Below, in pieces: positions 13,501 through 19,342 of a DNA stretch of 64,000 bases. The notes below the pieces were generated by a model. The model made no database searches, was not told the origin of the DNA, and worked only from the letters and a program-made list of their open reading frames with translations. The translations under genes were made by a program, and so were the position numbers. The stretch comes from Flavobacteriales bacterium. GTDB taxonomy: Bacteria > Bacteroidota > Bacteroidia > Flavobacteriales_F > PHOS-HE28. Numbering within the stretch: the first letter of the stretch is position 1; each line of letters starts with the position of its first letter. Where the stretch lies: assembly GCA_016788205.1 (NCBI GenBank), contig JAEUTA010000009.1, forward strand, positions 1 through 64,000, given 5' to 3'.

Positions 13501-13548
13501 ATCAGTAGCGTGTGCGACCCGAATGCCGCCATTTGTCCGTAGTTCCAT
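1..13548 (-). CDS. Giant secreted beta-helix/HYR repeat protein (C-terminus beyond window)
   Basis: One open frame of 4516 codons runs from an ATG at 13548 to the left edge without a stop. The codon register is the same throughout, so this is one gene and not several. The N-terminus has a signal peptide: about 20 polar residues, a hydrophobic stretch AALSLALVAI, and a likely cut after SSQA near residue 36. Residues about 36-2903 are right-handed beta-helix (NosD/PbH1-like) repeats in three blocks. A CSLREA-like segment (GVSLREAF) lies near residues 429-472 and an SdrD-B/prealbumin-like beta domain (SISGTVFED) at about 1619-1718. Residues 3004 to the edge are HYR-type modules. The role is probably a surface adhesin or matrix protein exported by T9SS, but the sorting tail lies outside the window. 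A GGGAGG lies only 1-2 nt before the ATG, too close for a normal ribosome site. The leader is separated from the upstream gene by 275 nt and a terminator, so it is likely its own transcription unit. Confidence 0.9.
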   Translation of the reverse strand, partial: MELRTNGGIRVAHATDRFTHAALSLALVAICGSSQAANFTVTSTNDAGAGSLRTAIISANGTAGADTIRFNIAGAGVRTITLASALPTITGQVLIDGYTQPGASVNTIGPGSNAVLRIELNGNNTVATGFTINTFHCYIRGLVINRFTTNSINIAAGADNARIQGNFIGTNATGTAASGTGNGIVVYGSNSQIGGWGGDERNQISGCTASPAIRLSGATCTGTQIRVNNVGLSSDGTTVIGGVQVGLRAENGSTQNMVGETGCCYNQIAGCTNQGIVVDDAATRLDIKGNYIWGNGGLGIDLGNNGVTTNDLNDGDSGPNNLINFPVLVNAMSDLEGRVYVDFTYNGTPSTWIRFDFYANANPDATHGEGQLWIGTRYFETSPSGSDLFHATVGAWNGIPAGTMISCTATNEGLVATSEYAANLACTGQKFMVTNTNDVVNGDVSSVRNLMYSQGGDGVSLREAFLAANNNYDGWTANHIYFDLPGSGAQTITPTSPLPPLTTATNVMGITDPEYSSTPVVHLVGTSAGAGANGVVFDAGWGGLYGFAITGFGGNAITVNAPSIEVNYCHLGVRPDGVTCAGNGGAGVYVNNTQDTEIGNEWWPGSPNVISGNAAGGVIIDGADAMHNHMSNCRVGTNQAGTAAICSQPFGVSLRNGAHDNYIGSANANMENVISGHPQQGVIGTGNGNEVSYSFIGTNLAGTAAIPNGTGGINMTGADTYIHHNTISGNTGSGITLSGDDPTVESNFIGTNKTGTAALPNSQHGVVINSASAGRIGGDLASERNIISGNTLDGVSLNTASTTNFGVLGNHIGLGADGSTVIPNQRDGARSNAAQWVLFENNTISGNAAHGVNVIGGTNINIRENRIGTDATGTLDRGNTLNGVNVNGSALLMLWADITAPNVISGNNGHGVELIGAGTTSPFIRGNIIGLNATGTAAIANTLDGIYIGTGVGAGNIGGTGTLRNVVSGNTRHGINLLSTVGQVITNNYIGTDLAGTVALGNGQQGVRAITSNNTRIGGTAAGEANVISGNTKGVRIEGGSGQMLYANLIGLNAAGTAAIPNAQTGAELVNTTNAIVGAAGAGNTISGNLHDGLALNAATGTTVKANRIGTNAAGTAAIGNGRDGFWSHTNTMGSIVGGTSVADRNIFSGNGSSGICHEVGVNNITIQGNYVGLGADGSTAIPNAQAAVYVDPTSNTITIGGTAAGAGNTISGNSDLGVWIQGTGVTLLGNRIGTDAAGLLDKGNGNTGIRVEGSGNAIGGSAAGSLNVISGNAVNGIHLAGVSASGTSIRGNHIGLNLTGTTAIANDSNGVHIDNADNVVITGNVISGNAKHGLLVGSASGTQIRGNFIGTNAMGSSARPNGAAGIELSAATTGTLIGGTAAGAGNVISGNQDNGISLYDTGTTGNIIQNNAIGTDQGNTMDLGNGEEGIQVDAGAIGNLIGGTGVNEGNTITHNGTSGVFGGVGISDAASGIRILGNRINNNTGLGINLVFGNVGPLPNDASDTDTGANARQNYPVNTSAILNGGNITILGTINSTPSTTLRLEFFSSPTADASGHGEGAFYLGTTNVTTDASGNSAFSHVMPAGGTLLGHFISATATNTVLNNTSEFSAAVAVGSGGSISGTVFEDVNYGGGAGRDRATALANGGSGRPLARAELYDASGNFVAFSLTDASGAYTFTSLVPGDYTVRIVNTSVSSVRPGYVASQHSAVQTFRTEVDMSLAYSSTDMVGGEVPNKVDAPLGNTTLAALSTATTAAQSITAVSLGGGPVTGVDFGYSFNVVCNTNDAGQGSYRQTIINANGLGTDAALLQNGLVAAKENMVFMISNGTASAGLRAANNYFISGVATIALQSVATVISSTLVLDATKQPGFAGTPIVELNGTNAGNSNGMVFYTASNSVVRGFVVNRFVYTGISLAIGTSNCVIVGNYSGTNATGTAALPNGYHGVSVDSGSHNNIIGGTTPADRNVLSGNGAGGATVVGGSTGNVIIGNYLGTNAAGTASIPNFAGVYLYNNSSSTTVGGIAPGSANVISGNNNYGVWIADAPNNTVIGNFIGTSPNGATARPNGITGVRIESANNLIGGSTSAHRNTISGNSGDGIRIQGASANGNTIQGNHIGVNAAGTAALGNGQNGIHIASAVTSSAIISNVISGNGQNGIITNPSSGTVDNLTISGNTIGLNAAGTSAVANGIDGIVLQNASNVIIGTNGDGVNDAAERNIISGNTDDGIEPNLGISNVRIAGNYIGTDITGMLDRGNGQIGVHPVGGGCIIGTNADGVSDVLERNIISGNDNCGVSCIGGSAINNVIAGNWVGLNSAGTGPLGNAQGGVRCMLGANNNRIGTNADGTNDAIEGNVIAANGWNGVEIFSGSTGTIVAGNYIGLRPDGATAQGNAADGVHINASASNTIGGDIAAARNVIAGNGEDGIQITVSGSSTNLVRGNYIGTTVTGLVARPNAQNGVRISVSANGNQIGGNVAGRRNVISGNTQNGVFVEQSSLSPMILGNYIGVGADGLTDLGNGGAGVLGATNSTGITVGSGAPNERNVISGNGTHGVQMLTGANFSSIRGNYIGLAADGTTAVGNGADGIHINGATSAGIGDALANYGNVISANGEEGIHIMGASTGANIRGNHIGTDATGTLDRGNTYDGIYSTSTGATIGSGAAGAMNVISGNGQAGISLSNTGNIIQGNRIGTNAAGTAALGNGSDGIIVGASTTVGGTGANEGNLISGNATSGIYGSMSHSCTIRGNIIGLNAAGTAALGNGDAGIRLMNANNCIIGGNTVAARNVVSGNGVNGFSAFYLGGGTGHTIQGNYIGTNAAGSAGIGNVFGGIDLGCSNSLVGGTAAGEANLIAFNGAEGVGASTSGNRILGNSIHSNNALGIDLGYNGVTANDLGDGDNGANALQNYPLLTSASIQGVTSTLINGTLNSTASRTFRIEYFSSPVADASGHGEGLTFLGQLNVTTNASGNASVTTLLPIGITAGHGVSTTATDLTTNNTSEFSGSVTATLPPVAVCQDPTLYLDASGTATLTAALADGGSYDPDGTIVSMTVSQSSFTCADIGSAAALLIVTDNNGATAACSTFVDVVDTIRPLIVGCPGDITLNAGPMCNAIANWTVPTATDNCSGVTIVRTTSRAPGTSFPTGTTPVIYVATDASGNTTTCTFNVIVLDVTAPTITCPPDVTYPADPGMCSRASTDIGLFSSTSTCSSGNTVTYDAVFPLAVGAHTITWTATDNYGNASSCQQIVTITDAEAPVISGCPANISVNADASCTATATWTVPTFTDNCTGGSITRTSGPAPGSTFPTGITTVTYTATDASGNPSTCSFTVTVVDISAPVIVGCPSNVSVNADAACTATATWTVPTFTDNCTGGSITRTAGPAPGSAFPIGTNTVTYTAMDAAGNPSTCSFTVTVVDVAAPTIAGCPSNISVNADAACTASASWTAPTVSDNCSGATITQTSGFASGSTFPIGTNSITYTATDAAGNTAICTFTVTVVDANAPVIITCPSDITVIADAACTGTTLWSEPAVSDNCAGSSISRTAGPASGGSFPLGSTTVAYTATDASGNTSQCSFTVTVVDMNAPVITCPADVTAFTNSGCTATGVVLGTPVTSDNCAVASVTNNAPAVFPLGSVVVTWTATDNAGNNSTCAQTVTVIDNVPPVALCQSATISMNGSGIANVTPAQVDNGSTDNCAIVNMTVSPGSFNTIGTHSVTLTVFDAAGNSDDCTVTVTVEDNNAPTAVCQPVTIYVNASSTATITPAMIDGGSTDNGSIASLVASQTLFDCGHLGDNTIGLTVTDDGGNSDNCVAIVTVLDTIAPMAVCQNISVQLDASGNASITSAQLDGGSSDNCSVALVSASQTSFTCAHLGANTVVITVTDASGNSSSCNATVTIQDNITPAITCPADISVNNDAGFCGAVVNYTAPVGTDNCTGVNTVRTAGPASGSTFPVGATIVTHTATDAAGNSVSCSFTVTVIDVTAPVIVGCPSNITVNAGAACSATATWSVPTFTDNCTGGSIALTGGLAPGSSFPIGTTTVVYTATDAAGLTAACSFTVTVVDVTAPVIAGCPGNISVNAGPDCTRSATWTAPTASDNCAGGPISLSTTHAPGSSFPLGTTTVTYTATDAAGNSTTCSFTVTVVDATAPSIVCPANINVSNGAGICGAVVNYATPVGTDNCSGATTVMTAGLASGSQFPIGTTTVTHQVTDAAGLTASCSFTVTVNDTEAPVAICQAVSVNLDGSGIATITAADVNNGSTDNCAIVSMSLSQYSFSAVGPYSVTLTATDAAGNSDDCTVTVTVTDNNPPVAVCQPMTIHLDASGNATIVAADIDGGSTDNGTIVSLIASQTAFDCSNLGANNVTLTVTDDGGNTDDCVSVVSVLDTIAPTALCQNINAYLDATGNVTITGADLNSGSSDNCGTTTLIYSTSTASFDCGNLGPQTVTLTVADASGNVSTCDATVTVQDTITPTLACAPATVNIDANGWAVFTASALATWSDNCSSGMSTWTSTDSVQVVGDTTITIY
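4841..13445 (-). repeat. Parallel beta-helix repeat region
   Basis: Within the giant gene, short imperfect repeats recur of the kind NVISGN...GVxI and NxIGTNAAGTAAxGNG, each roughly one or two helix turns. They form three blocks. Each block closes with a version of LGIDLGxNGVTxNDxxDGD (near 12660, 9105 and 4925), followed by an immunoglobulin-like linker containing a motif like DASGHGEG. The same block plan used three times suggests growth by duplication of whole modules. Confidence 0.85.
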
Positions 13549-13774
13549 TCCTCCCGGTATTCGTCGTTCTGTCGAACGGACCTCATCCCGGCGTGTGAGT
13601 AGCACGCTTGGGAGGATCGATAACCGGGAAGTGCCCTGTGGGAGAGGGCAGGGCACTCGTGTTCGGTCATCGACACGAGGGCCATTCGTGGGGTTGGAAC
13701 GGTGAGGGGCTTGGCAAGGTTACATTCCGTCGAAGCGTACGGCGGTTTCGTCGATGTCCGTGGGCTGGGAAGGA

Positions 13775-13808
13775 GAAGATCCGGTCACCATCGAGCGACC
13801 GGATCTTC
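13775..13808 (-). terminator. Stem-loop terminator after the SiaC-like gene
   Basis: A perfect 12-bp inverted repeat GAAGATCCGGTC/GACCGGATCTTC with a 10-nt loop starts 16 nt past the stop codon of the minus-strand gene ending at 13824. No strong T-run follows, so termination efficiency is uncertain, but it separates the signalling operon from the giant repeat gene. Confidence 0.7.
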
Positions 13809-13823
13809 GTGTTACCGCGGGTA

Positions 13824-14210
13824 TCAGGCCTGTAGCTTGCCGATGACGAGTTCCAGTTCGATGCCCACCATTTCGGTAAAGGTCTCGGCTGCCTCGGTCA
13901 TGAATTCGTCGTTCTCTTCTGCGAACCACCGCAGGCGTAGGTTCTTGCCTTGGTCGGCTTCTTTCTTCAGCTCCAGGAGCACCAGGTACAAGGCTTTCAA
14001 TGAAGATGAATTGAAGTAGGGAAGGTCGAATTCGAACGTCGCGCCATCGGCAACGTGCGTCAGGTTCTTCTGAAGCCAGGCCATCACCGGAGCGTACAAC
14101 TCACTGGCGTTCTCCGGTATGGAGTTACCCATGATGCGGTAGGTGCCAGCAGTGATGGAGAAGAACACTTCCGGGGTGTTCTTGGTGGCGGTAAGGTGCA
14201 GGTCCTCCAT
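13824..14210 (-). CDS. SiaC-like regulatory phosphoprotein (DUF1987 family)
   Basis: 128 residues, the usual size for the family. Recognisable features are the opening NTPEVFFSITAGTYRIMG, the GNSIPENASELYAPVMAWL segment and LPYFNSSSLKALYLVL. In Pseudomonas aeruginosa, SiaC is phosphorylated on a threonine by SiaB and dephosphorylated by SiaA, and free SiaC then activates the diguanylate cyclase SiaD. Here a serine cluster (68-70) sits where that phosphosite is expected (alignment by eye). The ATG at 14210 lies 5 nt after the SiaB-like stop; the longer frame to 14258 would overlap that gene. It is the last gene of the signalling operon and is followed by a stem-loop. No SiaD-like GGDEF protein is seen in the window, so the output partner is unknown. 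Confidence 0.85.
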   Translation of the reverse strand: MEDLHLTATKNTPEVFFSITAGTYRIMGNSIPENASELYAPVMAWLQKNLTHVADGATFEFDLPYFNSSSLKALYLVLLELKKEADQGKNLRLRWFAEENDEFMTEAAETFTEMVGIELELVIGKLQA

Positions 14211-14215
14211 GTTAC

Positions 14216-14749
14216 TTAAGGTTGGGGTGCTAATTCGGTGGATACCACGCTGGTGCAAATGAACTCGTTGGATCCGGCGGCTTGGATCTCTGCCTTGATG
14301 TTGCGGCCGACCTTCCGTGCGATCTGTAGCATGCCTAGTCCGGCGCCGCCCTTCTCGCCGAACCCTTCGTTCAGGAGTTGCTTCTTGAACGCTTCGGTAA
14401 CAGCCTCGGGTGTCATCGCGGCAATGGTCTCAACGGATTCCACCAGCCGTTCGGCGTCTTGCCGGTTCGCTTTGTTCCGGATGGTCACCACCAATTGCGT
14501 GTTCTCCACGTGCCAGCGGAAGTCCACGTCCTCACTGGCGTTGTACCGTTGCGCGTTGTCCAAGAGCTCCAAGGCGATGCCAACGAGCTTCTTCAGGTCA
14601 TTGCGTTGGCCCAAGTTGCAGAGCGCGATGCACTTCAACAGGTCCAGTAGCTGGACACGCACCTCACTGGTGAGCTGTCCCTTGTATTCAAGCAGGCTTT
14701 TTTCCATGGGGAGAGTACTTTGTACGCTCGTTGTTGGTGCTGGGTTCAT
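14216..14749 (-). CDS. SiaB-like protein kinase (GHKL ATPase fold)
   Basis: 177 residues from the ATG at 14749. That ATG overlaps the stop of the upstream phosphatase gene as ATGA, supporting this start; an internal ATG at 14707 is an alternative. The N-box is visible as ELLDNAQRYNAS and a glycine-rich ATP-lid motif as GGAGLGMLQIARK, typical of the SiaB/anti-sigma-kinase-like GHKL family. The expected role is to phosphorylate the SiaC-like protein encoded 5 nt downstream, opposed by the SpoIIE-type phosphatase encoded just upstream. The protein has no membrane segment and should be cytoplasmic. The three-gene order phosphatase-kinase-phosphoprotein matches siaABC. Confidence 0.85.
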   Translation of the reverse strand: MNPAPTTSVQSTLPMEKSLLEYKGQLTSEVRVQLLDLLKCIALCNLGQRNDLKKLVGIALELLDNAQRYNASEDVDFRWHVENTQLVVTIRNKANRQDAERLVESVETIAAMTPEAVTEAFKKQLLNEGFGEKGGAGLGMLQIARKVGRNIKAEIQAAGSNEFICTSVVSTELAPQP

Positions 14750-17259
14750 GCGGCGTACGATAGGCCGATCATCAATACGTCGTCCGTCTGTGGCGTGTCG
14801 CCCTTCCATTCGTTGAACCATTTCTCTGTTTCGATCTTCAGTTCGGGGAGTTCCATCGCTGCGTTCGCTTCAAGCAGTTCGTTCAATCGGCGCAAGGAGA
14901 ATTTCTTCCGTCCGTCCGTTCCGCCGAATTGGTGGATGATACCGTCGCTGAACAGGAAGAGCCGATCGCCTTGTTCCAGTTTCATGTCGTGGTCCATATA
15001 CCCCGTCTTACGCTCGAACTGGTCATCGCCCAGCGGGAGCAGATCGCCCTTAAGGCGTGTGGTGCATCCCTGCCGCAAGAGCACAAGGGATAATTGCGCA
15101 CCGGAGAAGTTGAGCTTGCCGCTGTCCAGATCGATGCGGCAGAGGCCGATGTCCATGCCGTCGTTGTACAAGCCCCCATTGACCCGTGAGTCCATGGTCT
15201 GCTTCACGTGCTTGTGCAGTCGATCCAACAAACGACCACAACTTTCATGGGCGTATTGCTTGATCAGGTCCGACAAGCCGTAGTAGGCGATGAAGGTCAT
15301 CATGCCGGCCGGTACCCCGTGTCCGGTACAGTCAATGGCAGCCACGTACAAACTGTTCCCGGATCGCAAAACGAAGGGCAGATCACCACTGACCTTGTCC
15401 AGCGGTTTGTAGAGCAGGAAACTCTCTGGAAGATACTGCTGCAGGTCATTTTCGCTTGGCAGGATGGCCGATTGAATGGTCTGGGCGTAGCGTAGGCTGC
15501 TCTCGATATCCTGGTTCTTGGCTGCGAGCTCCTCGTTGATGCCTTCGATCTGCTGTTTTTGCCTCCAGATGGTGCGTTTCTTCCTGCGTGCGGTGTTCCA
15601 CGCCCAGGTCATGTATCCACCGAAGACGAGCATGAGGAAGGCCACCGCGATGCTGCCGTATTGCATGGTCAGTTGGGTGCTTCGCTCGGCCTCCAGCGCG
15701 CGGCTACGTGTTTCGGCCATTTCATTCTGTTGTTCCAGCCGCTCCATTTCCGCCTCGCGTTGTTTACGCTCCATGCTCAATCGATCCATGCTCATCGACT
15801 GGAGCAACCGGGTGTTCTCCAAGTCTTGGATCATGCGACCACTGCGTTCCGCGTCCAAGGCGGCCATGGTCAGCGCCAGGTCTTGTTGCGCTCTGGCACG
15901 TGCCATGCTTTCCTCGCGCCGGGCCCCTTCTTCCAGTTGTTTTTCCGCCATCAGGAGCGCCACTCTTTTCTCCTGGTTATCGGCGTCCAGTGCGAGCTGT
16001 CGCATCTCGCTATGCTGTCGTTGCTGGCGGTTCATGCTCTCTATCTGTTCGCGCTCCATGCGCTGCCACCGGGCCAGGTCCGCTGCATGTTCGCGCAGGA
16101 ACTGCTCTTGTTGGGTGTTCGCTTTCGCCTCGTGCTCCCGTGACCGTTTCTGGAATGACCGGGCGGCTACGGAATTGCCTTGTCGTTCTGCGATGGTGGC
16201 CAGCAGGTCGCAGGCTCTTGCTTGCTCTGCATCACTGTTCGCCTCGGCAGCCGACCGAAGCGCTTGTGTAGCGCTCTCGAAGGCACGTTCGAATTCGCCT
16301 TCCCGGAGCTGAAGCGCTGCACGTGTCCGTTGCACAAGGGCTACACCTCGTGCGTTGTCCGTTGATAGGGCCAGTCGATTGGCTTCCTCCAACGTGCGGT
16401 ACGCCAACTCCAACTGGTTGGTGAGGGCAAGCTGGAGCGCACTGTTCATCATGGTGCCGAGTTTCAGGTCGGGGCGATCGTCAAGCAGGATGAGCGCTCG
16501 TTGGTAGAGTTCCGTGGTTTCACCCTCCCGCGCCGTTCCCCGGAGTAATTCGGCCAGGTTGTTGGCGCTGATGCCCGCTTGGGTGGTGTTCCCTTGCTTC
16601 AAGGCGATGCCCATGATCCGCTCTTCCAATTCAATGGCGCGCAGGGTGCCTCCTTGCTTGGTGTAGGCCTTGGCCAACAGGGCGAGCAACTCGGCCTGCA
16701 AGGCGTCGTCGCCGTTTTTGACGGCTTCGGAGACGGGACCGTTCAACTGTGCGATCAGATCCGCCGGCGGCAATGTGCGGCTCATGGCTTCCGCTTGCAA
16801 TCTCAGGTATCGCCTTCGGTCCGATCTCTCGTGCAAGGCAACAGGTCCCATTTCCTGAAGGAGTTCCAAGGCCCGTTCCGCGTGCCCAGCATCCAGGTGG
16901 ATGGAGGCAAGTTGAAGGACCGCCTTGCGCCGGACGTCCGGTGCGGCACCGGTCGCCAGGCTGACCGCGCGCATACTGTTCCGTACTGCGTTCTCGATAT
17001 CCCCCAGAGCGTGCTGCACGTTACCCAGTTCGACCAATGCTTCGGCCTGGCGTTCTACGCTTCCATCATGACCGGCTCGCTCCACTTCCAGCGCAGCTTT
17101 ATCCAGGTCGCGGCGCAAGGTGACGGGTGAAGCCGTGGAACCGCATTCCCATTCTGCTCCCCATATAGTGGGCGTCCTGGGGATGTGCGCCAGATCCTGG
17201 CACAGGCAAGCCATTGCGCTGAGGCAGGTCACGAGGACTGTTAGGTAGCGCATGGTCAT
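14746..17259 (-). CDS. TPR-containing membrane SpoIIE/PP2C-type serine phosphatase (SiaA-like)
   Basis: 837 residues. It has an N-terminal signal segment (about 1-20), then tetratricopeptide-like helices to about residue 360, a long charged coiled coil (about 360-530), one membrane helix (about 531-558, IAVAFLMLVFGGYMTWAW) and a cytoplasmic PP2C/SpoIIE domain (about 590-837). Metal-binding motifs are AIDCTGHGVPAGM near residues 639-653 and FLFSDGI near 771. The usual SGDFYW motif reads SGDLPFV, so the metal aspartate is kept but the aromatic pair is lost. The periplasmic TPR region is a plausible sensor. Start at 17259 overlaps the stop of the TonB receptor gene as ATGA, and its own stop overlaps the SiaB-like start, implying coupled translation. 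The role is dephosphorylation of the SiaC-like protein, by analogy. Confidence 0.85.
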   Translation of the reverse strand: MTMRYLTVLVTCLSAMACLCQDLAHIPRTPTIWGAEWECGSTASPVTLRRDLDKAALEVERAGHDGSVERQAEALVELGNVQHALGDIENAVRNSMRAVSLATGAAPDVRRKAVLQLASIHLDAGHAERALELLQEMGPVALHERSDRRRYLRLQAEAMSRTLPPADLIAQLNGPVSEAVKNGDDALQAELLALLAKAYTKQGGTLRAIELEERIMGIALKQGNTTQAGISANNLAELLRGTAREGETTELYQRALILLDDRPDLKLGTMMNSALQLALTNQLELAYRTLEEANRLALSTDNARGVALVQRTRAALQLREGEFERAFESATQALRSAAEANSDAEQARACDLLATIAERQGNSVAARSFQKRSREHEAKANTQQEQFLREHAADLARWQRMEREQIESMNRQQRQHSEMRQLALDADNQEKRVALLMAEKQLEEGARREESMARARAQQDLALTMAALDAERSGRMIQDLENTRLLQSMSMDRLSMERKQREAEMERLEQQNEMAETRSRALEAERSTQLTMQYGSIAVAFLMLVFGGYMTWAWNTARRKKRTIWRQKQQIEGINEELAAKNQDIESSLRYAQTIQSAILPSENDLQQYLPESFLLYKPLDKVSGDLPFVLRSGNSLYVAAIDCTGHGVPAGMMTFIAYYGLSDLIKQYAHESCGRLLDRLHKHVKQTMDSRVNGGLYNDGMDIGLCRIDLDSGKLNFSGAQLSLVLLRQGCTTRLKGDLLPLGDDQFERKTGYMDHDMKLEQGDRLFLFSDGIIHQFGGTDGRKKFSLRRLNELLEANAAMELPELKIETEKWFNEWKGDTPQTDDVLMIGLSYAA

Positions 17260-19277
17260 TGTTGTGCGAAACGATAGGTGAACCTCAGGCCGAATTCCCG
17301 ACCGTTCAGCGTGAGCGGGATGCTTCCATTGGCGTATGGGCTTAGCACACGGCGCTGGGTGTTCAGGATGTTGTACGCATTAAGGTCGAGGCTCCATTTG
17401 CCCGTACTGCTTTGCCGGAACGTGATGCCTCCATCGAGCACCAGTTCGGAGTTCCACTCCACCAAGGAGAGTTCTTCTGAAGTACTATCAGTTACTTCGA
17501 AGGAGTGTTTCACTGAATTCCACGTGGCCCGGGCGCGAACGATGAAGCGTTCGCCAAGGTCCTGTGCTACGACCGCGCTGGCGCGTTGACGGGGAAGGCC
17601 TTGGTAGGCACGTTCATACGGTTGAGGAAGTTCGGCCTCTGGAAGATCCGATGTGGACAACGTCCGGTACATGCCCAGACCGAGGTAGACCGAGGTATGC
17701 TCCCGTTCCATCTGAACGCGGGCATCAAGGCCTTCAGTTCCTGAGGATGGTCGGTTGATGTAGTTGTCGAACGTCGCGGCATCGAAGACATAGACGATGG
17801 GGTTCTGGATGGCCGTGTGATAGATATTGGTGGTGAACTGGATGCTCTTCCCGAGACGCAGTCCGAATTCAGCTTCGGCGGAGTTGGTGTATTCCGTGGT
17901 GATGGTACCATCCAGGGGGCCGTAGTTCAGGTTCATTACCGTAGGTATCTTGAAGGCGCGGCTGGCCAGTAGTTTGCCGTGGAAACGACCGACCACTTTC
18001 GCGAACGATGCCCGTGGTGCGAAGTAGGACCCCGACAGGCTGTTGTGTTCGAACCGATAGCCACCGGTCAGATTCCCGAGCTTGCCCTTTGTTTCCAGTT
18101 CCAGGAACGCGGCCGCACCGAGCATGGCGATATCGCGCGAATCGTTCATGGTGAATTCAGCGCCGTGACGGCTGTAGAAGGAGGAGCGCTGGCGGTAAGC
18201 TTGTCCTCCGATGCGGACCGACAGCCAGGGCGTGGCTTTGATCCGTAGATGTCCATTGGCCGTGGTGCGCACATTGGAGGTGTTGGAAGCGATACGTTCC
18301 GGCTCCGACGTGTTCACGTAGTACCACGGGATCTGATCGTCGTGTACGAGTTTCCATCCGAGCTGAACGCGCTTGTTCAACTCCTTGCGCTGCTCCAATG
18401 CCATGATCATGTCACGCATGCGGGTCTGGTAGCCACCGTCGCTCACTTCATATCCCTCGTCCAGGTAGTACAGGTGTGCTTTCAAGCCCCGCCATCGGTA
18501 GCTGAACTGGAATGCCGCGGTCTGGCCGGCCGTGCTGTCGCCGAATGATATTTCCCGACCGTCCGGCAGTGTTGTAAGAGCGTTGCTCCGGTTACCGCGT
18601 GTAAGGCTGGCCATGTAGTTCACCTCCTGGTCGGTGTTCAATATGGTGCTCCCGCTCACATTGAGCGCGTTCCTGACCATGGAGCCGTTGGAGACCGAGC
18701 CGGAACCTGAGGCTTGGCATCCCGTGGCCTGCTGTGCCGTGCGGGTGATGATGTTGATGACCCCAAGGGCGGCATAACCGCCATGGATCAAGGAACCCGG
18801 GCCCGCGATCACCTCGATGCGCTCGACATTGTCTAGTGGGATGCGCTGCCCGATCGAGTAGGTGCCGAAATCGTTCTCGTTCAGTTGAAGGCCGTTCAGC
18901 AGGAACAGGCATTTCCCTTCTTCGGCCCAATTGCCATGGATCCCTACGCCGATCACATCATCCACATCACGCCCGAAGCTCAAGCCCGGGATCAATCGCA
19001 GTGCATCCAACAGATCACGGGCACCGGACGCCTGTATCTGTCGTGCGGTTATCACGAACACGTTGGAGGGTGCCTCGCGAACATCCGTCTCTCCCATGTC
19101 GGCGAGCGAAGTACGAACGGTAGGTGCGTCCGCGTCGAGCGCTTGCTCGATCAGCTCCGTACCATCAGCTCGCAACAGGCGGTCATCCGCGCTGTTGGAC
19201 TGCCCGAACAGGCATGTATGGCTGCATATGAGCCCTCCTGCCATGGAAGCGAGGCGGACTATCCCGTGTATGGTCAT
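17256..19277 (-). CDS. TonB-dependent outer-membrane receptor
   Basis: 673 residues. The ATG at 19277 gives a short signal-like start (MTIHGIVRLASMAGGLICS); the frame extends upstream but without signal-like sequence. The plug domain is clear: VFVITARQIQASGARDLLDA, RLIPGLSFGRDVDDVIGVGI, NVERIEVIAGPGSLIHGGYA and LGVINIITRT. A beta-barrel follows and ends in an aromatic-rich strand (LRFTYRF). There is no N-terminal carboxypeptidase-like domain and no SusD partner, so it is not a typical glycan-uptake SusCD pair. It sits 65 nt after the sensor kinase gene and overlaps the phosphatase gene by 4 nt, so it is embedded in a signalling operon. Substrate unknown; it may be an uptake receptor under local control or the outer-membrane sensor of the system. 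Confidence 0.88.
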   Translation of the reverse strand: MTIHGIVRLASMAGGLICSHTCLFGQSNSADDRLLRADGTELIEQALDADAPTVRTSLADMGETDVREAPSNVFVITARQIQASGARDLLDALRLIPGLSFGRDVDDVIGVGIHGNWAEEGKCLFLLNGLQLNENDFGTYSIGQRIPLDNVERIEVIAGPGSLIHGGYAALGVINIITRTAQQATGCQASGSGSVSNGSMVRNALNVSGSTILNTDQEVNYMASLTRGNRSNALTTLPDGREISFGDSTAGQTAAFQFSYRWRGLKAHLYYLDEGYEVSDGGYQTRMRDMIMALEQRKELNKRVQLGWKLVHDDQIPWYYVNTSEPERIASNTSNVRTTANGHLRIKATPWLSVRIGGQAYRQRSSFYSRHGAEFTMNDSRDIAMLGAAAFLELETKGKLGNLTGGYRFEHNSLSGSYFAPRASFAKVVGRFHGKLLASRAFKIPTVMNLNYGPLDGTITTEYTNSAEAEFGLRLGKSIQFTTNIYHTAIQNPIVYVFDAATFDNYINRPSSGTEGLDARVQMEREHTSVYLGLGMYRTLSTSDLPEAELPQPYERAYQGLPRQRASAVVAQDLGERFIVRARATWNSVKHSFEVTDSTSEELSLVEWNSELVLDGGITFRQSSTGKWSLDLNAYNILNTQRRVLSPYANGSIPLTLNGREFGLRFTYRFAQQ

Positions 19278-19342
19278 GTAGTCTGTGTTCCATAGCGGGA
19301 GAGGGCTATTGGCCCCTTGTATCGTGGATCGTGAAGCCCGAG

